64,000 bases of DNA from Bacteroidaceae bacterium (GTDB lineage Bacteria; Bacteroidota; Bacteroidia; Bacteroidales; Bacteroidaceae), in NCBI GenBank assembly GCA_017465905.1, contig JAFTVE010000028.1:1-64000 (forward strand). Direction: 5' to 3'. Of this stretch, positions 43,978-52,751 are shown one piece after another (the stretch's first letter is position 1; each line of letters begins with the position of its first letter). Under the pieces are notes generated by a model, which saw only the letters and a program-made list of their open reading frames with translations, searched no databases and was not told the DNA's origin. The position numbers and the translations under genes were made by a program.

Positions 43978-43985
43978 CAAAGATA
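43978..43985 (-). promoter_or_regulatory. Promoter -7 box for the barrel gene
   Basis: Minus strand TATCTTTG followed by CA, an exact and strong-looking -7 box. It gives a leader of about 100 bases before the ATG at 43871. Confidence 0.6.
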
Positions 43986-44030
43986 CATTTTTTTTGTATA
44001 ATTGCATAAAAAACGTTAGAAAAAACTTAG

Positions 44031-45064
44031 TCACAACTTATCGATAGCCTCTATCAAGCAATCGACATTTTCGTGCTTTGTTGCCCAACTTGTGCAAATA
44101 CGCATAGCTACATGTGTGTCATCAATACGCTTCCATGGTGACAACAAGAAGTTTTGCGACAGGATAGCCGCTTGCTCATTGGTGAATATGGGGAACTGTT
44201 GATTGGTCGGACTGTCTATAAGGAAGCCAATGCCTTTGGCCTGCAGAGCTGCACGAATACGCATTGCCTCATCAATAGCATGACGAGATATCTGGAAATA
44301 TAGGTCATCTGTAAAGAGCGTTGCAAACTGTATACCTAAGAGGCGCCCCTTTGCAAGCATTCCTCCGTGTTGCTTAATGCTGTAACGGAAATCTTTCTTC
44401 AAAGCATCAGAAGTGATGATTACTGCCTCACCAAAAAGAGCTCCCACTTTAGTACCACCGATATAGAAGACATCGGCCAATTGCGACAGTTGGGGCAAAG
44501 TAAGGTCACACTCCGGTGAACAAAGTCCATAGCCAAGACGAGCACCATCAATAAAAAGCGGCAAATCATATTTGTCACACATGGCACGTATGGCCTTAAG
44601 CTCCTCGGCACTATATATGGTGCCTATTTCTGTCGGGAACGACAAATACACCATACCGGGCTGAACCATGTGCTCCGGACCATCCTCGTTGATATGCTCC
44701 AACATAGCTTCCTCAATCTGAGAAGCTGTGAGTTTGCCATCATCAGTAGGTATTGCCAACACTTTGTGGCCAGTACTCTCTATAGCTCCCGTTTCATGCA
44801 CATTGATATGACCAGAGCTAGCAGCAATCACTCCCTGATGAGGGCGTAATATATGTGCTATAACGGTCGTATTTGCCTGGGTACCCCCAACCAAAAAGTG
44901 AATATCAACATCTTCACGCTGGCAAGCTTTCTGTATCAGTTTACGAGCTTCATCGCAATAGGCATCTTCACCATACCCCACCGTCTGCTCCATATTGCTA
45001 TCAAGAAGACGTTGCAAGATACTGGGATGGCTCCTTCATTATAATCGCATTGGAATTGTATCAT
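44031..45064 (-). CDS. Low-specificity L-threonine aldolase with N-terminal frameshift
   Basis: A PLP-dependent aldolase that splits L-threonine or allo-threonine into glycine and acetaldehyde. The main frame carries VGGTQANTTVIAHIL, SFPTEIGTIYSAEEL, FIDGARLGYGL and the PLP-lysine region YIGGTKVGALFGEA. The natural start is the ATG at 45062-45064 (MIQFQCDYNEGA), but that frame breaks after GA: one base appears to be missing near 45029, and adding it restores GAHPSILQRLLDSNMEQT exactly. The uncorrected open frame would begin at a TTG at 45017, without the conserved N-terminal strand. It is either a real frameshift (pseudogene) or a sequence error. Last gene of the dcp operon. Confidence 0.8.
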
Positions 45065-45081
45065 GACTTCTATGTACTTTA

Positions 45082-46683
45082 TTATTTACGCTTATCGACC
45101 TGCGGTCTAGATAGCCCAGCATCCAGCACCTCAACAGCCTTAAGCACCACAGGATCCGTAAGGTTCAAATATTTCACATACTCCTGCATTCCCAGCATGT
45201 TATAAATGATATTACCATATATAATATCTTCCATCACATCGCGCGACTTGGCTATATGGTTATTACGACGTTTCACTCCCTTGCTCGTTGCATGCTGAAC
45301 TAACTGTTCCAACAGATTCTGCGTCTTCAGGTAAGCAAGCATACTATCCATCGTTGTGTATTGGGAGAGCTTTGCACGATTAGCATCGGTATACTGGAAG
45401 GGGAACTGCGTAAACAGTCCTCTTTTGGCTATTTCAGCATAATACGAAGTATACCCTGCAGTATCTTGCGGTACAAAGATATCAGGCATGATACCTCCAC
45501 CACCATATACGGTACGTCCATTCTTTGTCTGGTAGGCCAGACTTTCATCTTGCTTAATGCTATCTTGCGTAAAGAACTCTCCGTGCTCATAACGATTGAG
45601 CAAATCAAGTTCATATTCCTCGTTATGGCCATTGCTATAGGGTTTCTGTATACAACGTCCTGATGGTGTATAGTAGCGTGCTATTGTAAGACGAATAGCC
45701 GATCCATCTTCCAACTCGATAGGCTGTTGCACAAGCCCCTTGCCAAAGGTTCTGCGCCCGATAATCGTGCCTCGATCATTATCCTGGATAGCTCCTGCAA
45801 AGATTTCGCTGGCCGAGGCAGAGGTCTCATCGGTAAGAACAACAAGTGGCATATTCTGACAACTTCCTCCACCGGTAGCATACTCCTCGTAGCGTGGAGC
45901 ATTCTCTCCTTCGGTGTACACTATCATTTCACCCTTGGGCAAAAACTCATTCACCATCTGTATGGAGGCTCCCATATATCCGCCTGTATTTCCGCGCAGG
46001 TCGATAATACATCCTTGCGTTCCTTTCTGTATACCTTGAGCCAATGCCATCAGCATCTCAGGATAAGTGGTTTCGCCAAACTTGTTGATTTTGATATAGC
46101 ACCAACGGTCGTCAATCAGATAACTTGCGTCCACACTCTTGACCGGAATATTGCCACGCACGATCGTATACGATAGCAGTTCCTCCTCGCCATGACGTTT
46201 GATACCCAGAGTAACCTCACTACCTTTGGGACCTTTGAGGCGCTTCATGGCACCATCGTTGCTGATCTTCTTGCCCACATATAGAGAGTCGTCAATAGTG
46301 ACAATGCGGTCACCAGCCATGAGCCCTACCTTCTCTGCAGGCCCCCCATGAATAACATCGCTCACGTATATGGTGTCGGACTGTATCATAAACTGGATAC
46401 CAATACCACTGAAACTACCTCTGAGTTCCTGATTGGACTCTTCGGCATCTTTGGCCGGTATATAAACAGAATGCGGATCCAGTTCTGCCAACACTTTAGG
46501 GATTGTCTTTTCCACAATTTCGTCCATATCTACAGTATCTACATATTGACTGCCAATGACCTGCAGTATAGTAGACAGTTTGTTGGTCGAATGTACATGC
46601 TTTTCATGTTCTGTACAGGCAGCAAAGCTCATGCACACAAGCACAGCAAGTATAATATGGAGCCTATTTCTTTGAACTTTCAT
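45082..46683 (-). CDS. S41-family C-terminal processing peptidase (Ctp/Tsp-like)
   Basis: A 533-residue lipoprotein (lipobox SFAAC). It has an N-terminal helical region, a PDZ domain (about 90-175, GSFSGIGIQFMIQSDTIYVS, GPAEKVGLMAGDRIVTIDD) and an S41 protease core with the catalytic Ser in TSASASEIFAGA and Lys in RTFGKGLVQQP. The C-terminal 130 residues are helical and basic. It is a periplasmic serine protease that trims C-termini or degrades envelope proteins. Its ATG overlaps the stop of the dCMP deaminase gene by four bases (ATGA), indicating coupled translation. Confidence 0.93.
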   Translation of the reverse strand: MKVQRNRLHIILAVLVCMSFAACTEHEKHVHSTNKLSTILQVIGSQYVDTVDMDEIVEKTIPKVLAELDPHSVYIPAKDAEESNQELRGSFSGIGIQFMIQSDTIYVSDVIHGGPAEKVGLMAGDRIVTIDDSLYVGKKISNDGAMKRLKGPKGSEVTLGIKRHGEEELLSYTIVRGNIPVKSVDASYLIDDRWCYIKINKFGETTYPEMLMALAQGIQKGTQGCIIDLRGNTGGYMGASIQMVNEFLPKGEMIVYTEGENAPRYEEYATGGGSCQNMPLVVLTDETSASASEIFAGAIQDNDRGTIIGRRTFGKGLVQQPIELEDGSAIRLTIARYYTPSGRCIQKPYSNGHNEEYELDLLNRYEHGEFFTQDSIKQDESLAYQTKNGRTVYGGGGIMPDIFVPQDTAGYTSYYAEIAKRGLFTQFPFQYTDANRAKLSQYTTMDSMLAYLKTQNLLEQLVQHATSKGVKRRNNHIAKSRDVMEDIIYGNIIYNMLGMQEYVKYLNLTDPVVLKAVEVLDAGLSRPQVDKRK

Positions 46684-47114
46684 TTTTCGTTAGGTAAATA
46701 TTCAACGATAACACCTGCTCTTTCCAGCAAGTCAATACCATCTGTCAGTCGATACTTTTCGCCATACACCACTCGCTTGATGCCTGCCTGAATAATCAGT
46801 TTGGCACATTCTATACAGGGCGAAGCTGTCACATACAAAGTGGCACCTTCACTGTTGTTGTTTGAGCGGGCTATTTTCGTTATGGCATTTGCTTCAGCGT
46901 GCAGAACATAGGGTTTTGTCACGTTGTTCGCATCCTCACACACATTCTCGAATCCTGCAGGAGTACCATTGTAGCCGTCAGATATAATCATCTTATCCTT
47001 TACAATCAGCGCCCCCACCTTGCGGCGTTCACAATATGAGTTCTCGGCCCATATACAAGCCATTCGCATATAACGCTTGTCAAAAGCCTCTTTCTTATTA
47101 TCCGTCTCAGTCAT
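46680..47114 (-). CDS. Deoxycytidylate (dCMP) deaminase family protein
   Basis: A 144-residue zinc-dependent deaminase converting dCMP to dUMP in thymidylate synthesis. Zinc/catalytic residues are visible in VLHAEANAI (HAE) and ASPCIECAK (PCxxC). GYNGTPAGFENVCED is the substrate-binding segment of dCMP deaminases, including an extra Cys that often helps bind a second zinc. Cytoplasmic. It sits in the dcp operon, 3 bases after the lipoprotein gene and overlapping the S41 gene. Confidence 0.92.
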   Translation of the reverse strand: MTETDNKKEAFDKRYMRMACIWAENSYCERRKVGALIVKDKMIISDGYNGTPAGFENVCEDANNVTKPYVLHAEANAITKIARSNNNSEGATLYVTASPCIECAKLIIQAGIKRVVYGEKYRLTDGIDLLERAGVIVEYLPNEK

Positions 47115-47117
47115 TTT

Positions 47118-47597
47118 TTATTTGTTGAATTTTGAAAGGTCCCCAAACTGCATAAAGTATTTTCTGTTTTCATTAAACAGTCGTATATAATTGGAGTCAC
47201 CCTGATAAAATCGCACCTTGAGCAGTTCATCGTACATCTGTTTACCATACCCCATAAGTTTTTCCGGATTACCAGCTACGATTTTCCATTCTGAGAAACT
47301 AAACGTACGTTCCGCTCCATCTGCTTCCCATCGTGCCTGCAATTTACATCCTTGCGGTAGGGTCACTATAGCCAATCCATCGGTCAGAAGCGTCAGGTTA
47401 TAGGCTGCAAGATCACTATGACTGTTGTAGTCATTGATAGATGCTCCCATATTAGGATTGTCCCAGTCGGTAGTGCTATAGAATCCAGCCAAATGCCACA
47501 CCTTGCCAGTGAAGATGCCTTCGATGTCATCTTCTCTACTGCATCCCACAGCAAGCAGGACACACAATACGCTCAAGAGCAGACGATGAATTTTCAT
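47118..47597 (-). CDS. DUF4847-like lipoprotein
   Basis: About 159 residues from the ATG at 47597, where a lipoprotein signal starts (MKIHRLLLSVLCVLLAVGC). The mature part is a small beta-rich domain (GIFTGKVWHLAGFYSTTDWD, FSFSEWKIVAGNP, YIRLFNENRKYFMQF). It resembles the Bacteroidetes-specific DUF4847 lipoproteins, but I cannot verify the family. Position between dcp and the dCMP deaminase is the only context. Function unknown. Confidence 0.75.
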   Translation of the reverse strand: MKIHRLLLSVLCVLLAVGCSREDDIEGIFTGKVWHLAGFYSTTDWDNPNMGASINDYNSHSDLAAYNLTLLTDGLAIVTLPQGCKLQARWEADGAERTFSFSEWKIVAGNPEKLMGYGKQMYDELLKVRFYQGDSNYIRLFNENRKYFMQFGDLSKFNK

Positions 47598-47619
47598 GCG
47601 ATGCGTATGCACTCTAATT

Positions 47620-49755
47620 TTACTCTTTGATGATACCATCGCGCTTCATCATGGCGTCAATAGTAGCATCCTGGCCACGGAAACGGCGGTAAAGCACCTT
47701 CGGGTGCTCTGAACTACCCTTCTCCAAGATATTCTTACGGAAAGAGGTCGCTACAGCCTGATTGTAGATACCCAGCTTATCGAAAAGCGAGAAGGCATCA
47801 GCATCAAGCATCTCTGACCACTTGTAGCTGTAGTATCCAGCAGAATAACCTCCCGACATGATGTGTCCAAATCGTGTAGTCATATTGGTCTCAGCCACAA
47901 CCGGAAGTAATTGGGTAGGTGCCCATGCCTCCTGCTCATAAGCCAGTACATCGCCTTCGAACGGTGTAGTACGTGAATACCATGCCATATCAAGCAAGCC
48001 GAAGCTGAGCTGACGGATACACATATACGCCGCATTGTAGTTTTGGGCACGTACGATACGTTCGATGAGTTCATCAGGGATAAGTTCGCCTGTCTCATAG
48101 TGGAAGGCAAAGGTAGCCAGAAACTCCTTCTTGGGCAAGAAGTTCTCCATAATCTGCGAAGGTAACTCCACAAAATCACGATACACATTGGTGCCACCCA
48201 TAGAAGGATAGTTAGTAGCAGCAAAGATTCCGTGCAGAGCGTGGCCAAACTCGTGCAAGAAGGTCTCCACCTCATCCTGTGTAAGCAGTGCAGGCTTACT
48301 CTCGGTAGGCTTGGTGAAGTTCATCGTGATTGACACATGTGGACGACTATCTACACCATCCTTCACATACTGCTCCTTGTAGTTAGTCATCCATGCACCT
48401 GAACGCTTACCGGCTCTTGGAAAGAAGTCGGTATATATTACAGCCAAATAGCTTCCATCCTTATCGCACACATCGTATGCCTTCACATCGGGATGGAATA
48501 CGGGAATATCCTTGTTTTCCTCGAAGGTGATGCCATACAAGCGGGTAGCAAGGCCAAACACACCCTTGGTCACATTCTCCAGTTTGAAGTAGGGGCGCAC
48601 CATCTCGTCATTGAGGCTATACTTCTCATTGCGCAGTTTCTCTGAGTAGAACGACCAATCCCAGGGCATTAGTTCAAAGTTCTTCCCCTCGGTACGTGCT
48701 GCCATTTCCTGCACAGCCTTCACCTCTTCCTTAGCTGCGGGGAGATAAGCCGTGAGCAGTTGATCGAGCAGCTGGTTCACATTGGCAGCATTCTCGGCCA
48801 TACGGTTCTCGAGTACATAGTCGGCATGACTGTTGTAGCCCAGCAATTGAGCAATGGCAAGACGCAAGTTGGCTATCTTCTTTACATTCTCCTCGTTGTT
48901 GTATTCATTGTCCTGAACATTCTGTGTATTATAGGCCATATAGAGTTCACGACGCAAGTCACGGTCCTCGCAATACATCATCAGCGGACTGTAGCTCGGT
49001 GCGTGAAGAGTAAATGTCCATCCCTCCTGACCTTTCTCCTTAGCTGTCTGCGCAGCGGCCTCAAGAGCCGATTCGGGCATACCTTTCAAACGGGCAGCAT
49101 CAGTCACGTTCAGCGCATAACTGTTGGTAGCTTTCAGCATATTCTGACTGAAAGCCAATGTTGTCTTACTCAGTTCGGTGGTCAACTCACGATACTTTGC
49201 CTTATCCGCCTCACTGAGGTTTGCACCGTTGCGAGCAAAGCTATCGTAAGTCTTCTGCAACAAGCGCTGTTGTTCTGTAGTAAGGGTTTTCTTATCAGTA
49301 TTCTCATACACTGCCTTTACGCGAGCAAACAACTTCTCATTGAGGCTCACATTATTGGAATGCTCAGTAAGAATAGGCGAGAGTTTCTGCGCCAATGCCT
49401 GCATCTCGTCAGATGTCTCTGCACTGTTGAGATTGAAAAATACGGTTGACACGCGATCGAGCATATCACCGGCAAAGTCAAGTGCCACGATGGTATTCTC
49501 GAAAGTAGGTTCTTCCCTATTGTTTATAATGGCATCTACCTCAGCCTGATGCTGTTTGATACCTTCCAGGAATGCCGGTTCATAATGCTCCATCTTGATT
49601 TTGTCAAAGGGAGCCGTCTCGTGCGGAGTTGTATACTCACTGAAGAAGGGATTATCGTTCTTTTTATCCATACAAGAGGTTAGATTAAGTGTTGCGCCCA
49701 CTACTGCTAAAACGCCCAGAGCAAGCTTGATGTGATTAGTCTTGTTGTATTTCAT
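47620..49755 (-). CDS. dcp: M3-family peptidyl-dipeptidase Dcp
   Basis: A 711-residue zinc oligopeptidase of family M3 with a lipoprotein signal (lipobox NLTSC), so periplasmic or membrane-attached. Family M3 signature: EVETFLHEFGHALHGIF (HEFGH zinc site), with the typical downstream block FVELPSQIMENF and the tyrosine-rich MSGGYSAGYYSYKWSEMLDA that binds peptide. Dcp removes C-terminal dipeptides from short peptides. It is the first gene of a five-gene operon with its own promoter. Confidence 0.93.
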   Translation of the reverse strand: MKYNKTNHIKLALGVLAVVGATLNLTSCMDKKNDNPFFSEYTTPHETAPFDKIKMEHYEPAFLEGIKQHQAEVDAIINNREEPTFENTIVALDFAGDMLDRVSTVFFNLNSAETSDEMQALAQKLSPILTEHSNNVSLNEKLFARVKAVYENTDKKTLTTEQQRLLQKTYDSFARNGANLSEADKAKYRELTTELSKTTLAFSQNMLKATNSYALNVTDAARLKGMPESALEAAAQTAKEKGQEGWTFTLHAPSYSPLMMYCEDRDLRRELYMAYNTQNVQDNEYNNEENVKKIANLRLAIAQLLGYNSHADYVLENRMAENAANVNQLLDQLLTAYLPAAKEEVKAVQEMAARTEGKNFELMPWDWSFYSEKLRNEKYSLNDEMVRPYFKLENVTKGVFGLATRLYGITFEENKDIPVFHPDVKAYDVCDKDGSYLAVIYTDFFPRAGKRSGAWMTNYKEQYVKDGVDSRPHVSITMNFTKPTESKPALLTQDEVETFLHEFGHALHGIFAATNYPSMGGTNVYRDFVELPSQIMENFLPKKEFLATFAFHYETGELIPDELIERIVRAQNYNAAYMCIRQLSFGLLDMAWYSRTTPFEGDVLAYEQEAWAPTQLLPVVAETNMTTRFGHIMSGGYSAGYYSYKWSEMLDADAFSLFDKLGIYNQAVATSFRKNILEKGSSEHPKVLYRRFRGQDATIDAMMKRDGIIKE

Positions 49756-49778
49756 ATCATAAAATTTGTTTGAAACTG

Positions 49779-49786
49779 CAAAGATA
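49779..49786 (-). promoter_or_regulatory. Promoter -7 box of the dcp operon
   Basis: Minus strand TATCTTTG followed by CA, an exact TAnnTTTG match, 23 bases before the ATG at 49755. Confidence 0.65.
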
Positions 49787-49916
49787 CAAATAAACGAGTT
49801 AGAAATATGAAGTTTACTTCAATATTTTTTCAACGAGTGCCAGTATCTTTGAGGTTTACCTTCTCGGACTAGCCGAGCGCAAGCATTGCGACGACTACCG
49901 ATTATCGGCCACATCT

Positions 49917-50588
49917 TCAAATCGCCCTTAGTTGTGCTATATCATGAAAGACAAACTCCTTACGACGCATCTCAATGAGTCCTTCCTCCTGCCATTTATT
50001 GAGTACGCACGATACATTAAGGCGAGTATCGTCAAGCAGATTGGCCAAGTCATCCATCTTCACTTTCAGCACCTTTACTCCATGCAGCGACGTGCAGAGT
50101 CCGCGGACAAGATGAATGAGGCGTCCTTCAAGCTGTTGAGCGTCGATGCTCCACACGTACTCGTGCTGCTGCTCAACCTTACTGCAAAGCAGATTGAAGA
50201 AGTTCATGCGAAACACCTCATACCTGTCCAGCTCGGTATAGATATATTGCTTGTCTATAGTAAGTACTCCCACATCGCCTCGTGCCGTGTATGTCGACTT
50301 GAACGTCTGGCTTTTACCAAAAAGCGAATAAGGTTCAATGATCGTAGGGTGCTCAATCACCTCCTCAAAGGAGAAAGTACCGCAAGGAGCCGTCGTTTCA
50401 GCCACCAGATCGCCACTGAGCAGAAACACCAGCTTACCACACACGTCACCCTGAGAAAACAGTATCTCCTTATCGGCGTATTTTAAAAAATGAAACTTCA
50501 CTTTTTCTATTACTTCAGACAGCTCCGCCTTACTCATTCCCTGAAACAGAGGCAGCTGAAGCAACGTATCGTACATTGTATATTCCAT
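49917..50588 (-). CDS. Crp/Fnr-family transcriptional regulator
   Basis: About 223 residues from the ATG at 50588; a longer start at 50615 would overlap the -7 box. An N-terminal cyclic-nucleotide-binding-like domain (LPLFQGMSKAELSEVIEKVK, FSQGDVCGKLVFLLSGDLV) is joined to a C-terminal helix-turn-helix (VKMDDLANLLDDTRLNVSCV, LNKWQEEGLIEMRRKEFVFH). There is no cluster of cysteines for an iron-sulphur centre, so it is not a classic oxygen-sensing Fnr. Transcribed alone; targets unknown. Confidence 0.88.
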   Translation of the reverse strand: MEYTMYDTLLQLPLFQGMSKAELSEVIEKVKFHFLKYADKEILFSQGDVCGKLVFLLSGDLVAETTAPCGTFSFEEVIEHPTIIEPYSLFGKSQTFKSTYTARGDVGVLTIDKQYIYTELDRYEVFRMNFFNLLCSKVEQQHEYVWSIDAQQLEGRLIHLVRGLCTSLHGVKVLKVKMDDLANLLDDTRLNVSCVLNKWQEEGLIEMRRKEFVFHDIAQLRAI

Positions 50589-50614
50589 TATATATAATAT
50601 CTTTGCATGTGTCA

Positions 50615-50622
50615 CAAAGATA
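50615..50622 (-). promoter_or_regulatory. Promoter -7 box of the Crp/Fnr regulator
   Basis: Minus strand TATCTTTG, an exact match 26 bases before the ATG at 50588. A plus-strand TATCTTTG also lies at 50598-50605, inside the leader, 220 bases from engB. Confidence 0.6.
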
Positions 50623-50792
50623 CATATTATAAGACGCTCGAAAAGAATGCCATAATTTTATTTTTTTATTTTTAACGAAATTTTAAGGATTACGGTGACA
50701 CTGCAAACAACCTCCACGACCAACACAAAATAAAAAAGCACCATTTCCCGCACTTTCCCTTCCCGAGATTTGGCTTTTCACCCGTCTTACAT

Positions 50793-50800
50793 TATATTTG
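50793..50800 (+). promoter_or_regulatory. Promoter -7 box of engB
   Basis: TATATTTG followed by CAG, an exact TAnnTTTG match 28 bases before the GTG start at 50829. Confidence 0.6.
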
Positions 50801-50828
50801 CAGAGAACTTCTTTAAAACAGAAACAAC

Positions 50829-51425
50829 GTGGAAATAAAGAGTGCAGAATTCGTAATTAGCAACACCCGACTCGACCGTTGTCCTCAAGATGGGCTACCT
50901 GAATATGCCTTCATTGGTCGATCCAACGTAGGCAAGTCGAGCCTCATCAATATGCTCACCCGTAAGCCCAAGCTGGCCATGACATCAGCGACACCGGGCA
51001 AGACCATGCTCATCAACCACTTCCTCATCAACAAGGCGTGGTATCTCGTCGACCTCCCCGGATACGGATATGCCCAACGAGGGAAGAAGGCCAAGGATAA
51101 GCTCACACAAATTATCGAGAGCTATATTTTAGGGAGAGAGCAAATGACCAACCTCTTCTTACTCATCGACATACGCCACGAGCCATTAGCCATGGACCTT
51201 GAATTCATTGAATGGCTCGGAGAAAATGGAGTACCCTTCTCCATCGTCTTCACTAAAGCCGATAAATTGGGCACACAGCGCCAACGCGAGAACGTAGAGC
51301 GCTACCTTACCCGCCTTTCCGAGCAGTGGGAGGAACTACCGCCCCACTTCGTCACCTCATCGGAGAAGAACATCGGACGCGACGAGATCCTAAACTACAT
51401 AGAGCAAATCAACAAGAGCCTGTAA
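50829..51425 (+). CDS. engB: Ribosome biogenesis GTPase EngB/YsxC
   Basis: A 198-residue essential GTPase of the TrmE-Era-EngA-EngB family that helps assemble the large ribosomal subunit. G motifs are all present: G1 GRSNVGKSS (30-38), G2 region SATPGKT, G3 DLPGYG, G4 TKADKLG and G5 SSEK. It uses a GTG start (50829-50831); no in-frame ATG precedes it and the family begins a few residues before the conserved EFVISNT. A GH105 gene follows 25 bases later, perhaps on the same transcript. Confidence 0.95.
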   Translation: MEIKSAEFVISNTRLDRCPQDGLPEYAFIGRSNVGKSSLINMLTRKPKLAMTSATPGKTMLINHFLINKAWYLVDLPGYGYAQRGKKAKDKLTQIIESYILGREQMTNLFLLIDIRHEPLAMDLEFIEWLGENGVPFSIVFTKADKLGTQRQRENVERYLTRLSEQWEELPPHFVTSSEKNIGRDEILNYIEQINKSL

Positions 51426-51450
51426 ACCGCCCCGACAGAATTGACCAGCC

Positions 51451-52623
51451 ATGAAACTACGAGCTTTATTCCTCTTCTTATTATCCACCTGCTATTTAGC
51501 AGAGGGATTGATGGCCCAACCTTCCGATAGCTCCTATGCCAAGCGCTTTGCTGATTCGGAGATGAAGCGCTTCCCCGAAGCATGGCAGCTCGATCATGGC
51601 AAAAGGCTCTTCTTCGGATATGCCCAAGGAGTAGGATGCTGCGCCATGCTACGCATATGGAAAGCGACAGGCGACGACACCTATTACCACTACGTGCACC
51701 AATGGGCCGACTCTATAATCAACGAGCAAGGCGAGATACACCTTTACACTCCCGAAACCTACAATATCGACTTCATCAACTCAGGCAAGGTGCTTTTCGA
51801 CATCTACCACGCAACAGGTGACCCTAAGTACAAGAAAGCCATGAATACACTCATCAAGCAGTTGCGCAACCATCCCCGCACCCACATCGGAGGCTATTGG
51901 CACAAGCTATGCTACCCCCACCAGATGTGGCTCGATGGCATCTATATGGCTTCACCCTTCATGGCACAGTACGGCCACGAATTCAATGAGCCTGAATGGA
52001 TAGACGAAGCCGTGAAGCAGATTACAATATGCCACACACATACCTTCGATGCATCTACCGGCCTCTACCACCACGCTTGGGACGAGAGCAGAAACCAGCG
52101 TTGGGCCAATAAGGAGACAGGCACCTCACCTAACTTCTGGGGACGCAGCATCGGCTGGTGGTTCATGGCACTGGTAGACGTCCTCGACTTTATTCCCGAG
52201 AGCCATGAAGGGCGCGAGCGCATCATCGGATATATACAAGGACTCGCCGAGGCTTTGCCCAAGTACCAACGCAAGGGGCTATGGTATCAGGTGCTCGACT
52301 GCCCTGAGCGTGAAGGCAACTTCCCCGAAGCGTCAGTCACCACACAGTGCATGTATGCCTATGCCAAGGCGGTAAACAAAGGCTACTTAGACAAGAGATA
52401 CCGCAAGGTGGCACTGAAAGCCTTCCAAGGACTAAAGGATAATCTACTCATTGAAAATGAAGACGGCACACTGACACTTACACGATGCTGCCAGGTAGGC
52501 GGACTGGGCGGAAACCCCTATCGTGACGGCAGCTTTGAATACTATATTGGTGAGAAGATGCGCGACAATGATGCCAAAGCCACAGGTCCCTTCATCATGG
52601 GATGCGTCGAACTGGGACTATAG
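51451..52623 (+). CDS. GH105 unsaturated rhamnogalacturonyl hydrolase
   Basis: A 390-residue exported enzyme (signal peptide to about GLMAQ) with the (alpha/alpha)6 barrel of GH105. The catalytic Asp is in YPHQMWLDGIYMASPF, and SPNFWGRSIGWWFMALVDVL and EASVTTQCMYAYAKAV are family blocks. GH105 removes the terminal unsaturated galacturonic acid left by pectate or rhamnogalacturonan lyases, so the cell uses pectin fragments. No other pectin gene lies nearby. Alternative: a GH88/105-type enzyme with another unsaturated uronide. Confidence 0.9.
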   Translation: MKLRALFLFLLSTCYLAEGLMAQPSDSSYAKRFADSEMKRFPEAWQLDHGKRLFFGYAQGVGCCAMLRIWKATGDDTYYHYVHQWADSIINEQGEIHLYTPETYNIDFINSGKVLFDIYHATGDPKYKKAMNTLIKQLRNHPRTHIGGYWHKLCYPHQMWLDGIYMASPFMAQYGHEFNEPEWIDEAVKQITICHTHTFDASTGLYHHAWDESRNQRWANKETGTSPNFWGRSIGWWFMALVDVLDFIPESHEGRERIIGYIQGLAEALPKYQRKGLWYQVLDCPEREGNFPEASVTTQCMYAYAKAVNKGYLDKRYRKVALKAFQGLKDNLLIENEDGTLTLTRCCQVGGLGGNPYRDGSFEYYIGEKMRDNDAKATGPFIMGCVELGL

Positions 52624-52688
52624 CCCTACGATTCAAGCTTAGCATACCCATAGCCTAACAACAATTGAGCTACCTCATCCAAACAGAT

Positions 52689-52722
52689 GCGGTGAACCCT
52701 TTCTCACGAGAGAGTCCACCGC
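52689..52722. terminator. Hairpin between convergent GH105 and btuG
   Basis: GCGGTG (52689) pairs with CACCGC (52717-52722), and an inner TTCTC/GAGAG stem closes on ACGA. The stem is imperfect in the middle. T-rich sequence follows on the plus side (AGTATTTTAT). Confidence 0.45.
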
Positions 52723-52751
52723 CTGGCAAATAGTATTTTATAAATCAATTC

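Noticed and set aside
49840-49916. Possible tRNA or small RNA between dcp and the Crp/Fnr gene
   Set aside because: Short inverted pieces only; no cloverleaf, anticodon arm or T-loop could be drawn.
50598-50605. Plus-strand TATCTTTG as a second engB promoter
   Set aside because: It lies 220 bases from the GTG start, within the leader of the divergent regulator, while a well-placed -7 box exists at 50793-50800.
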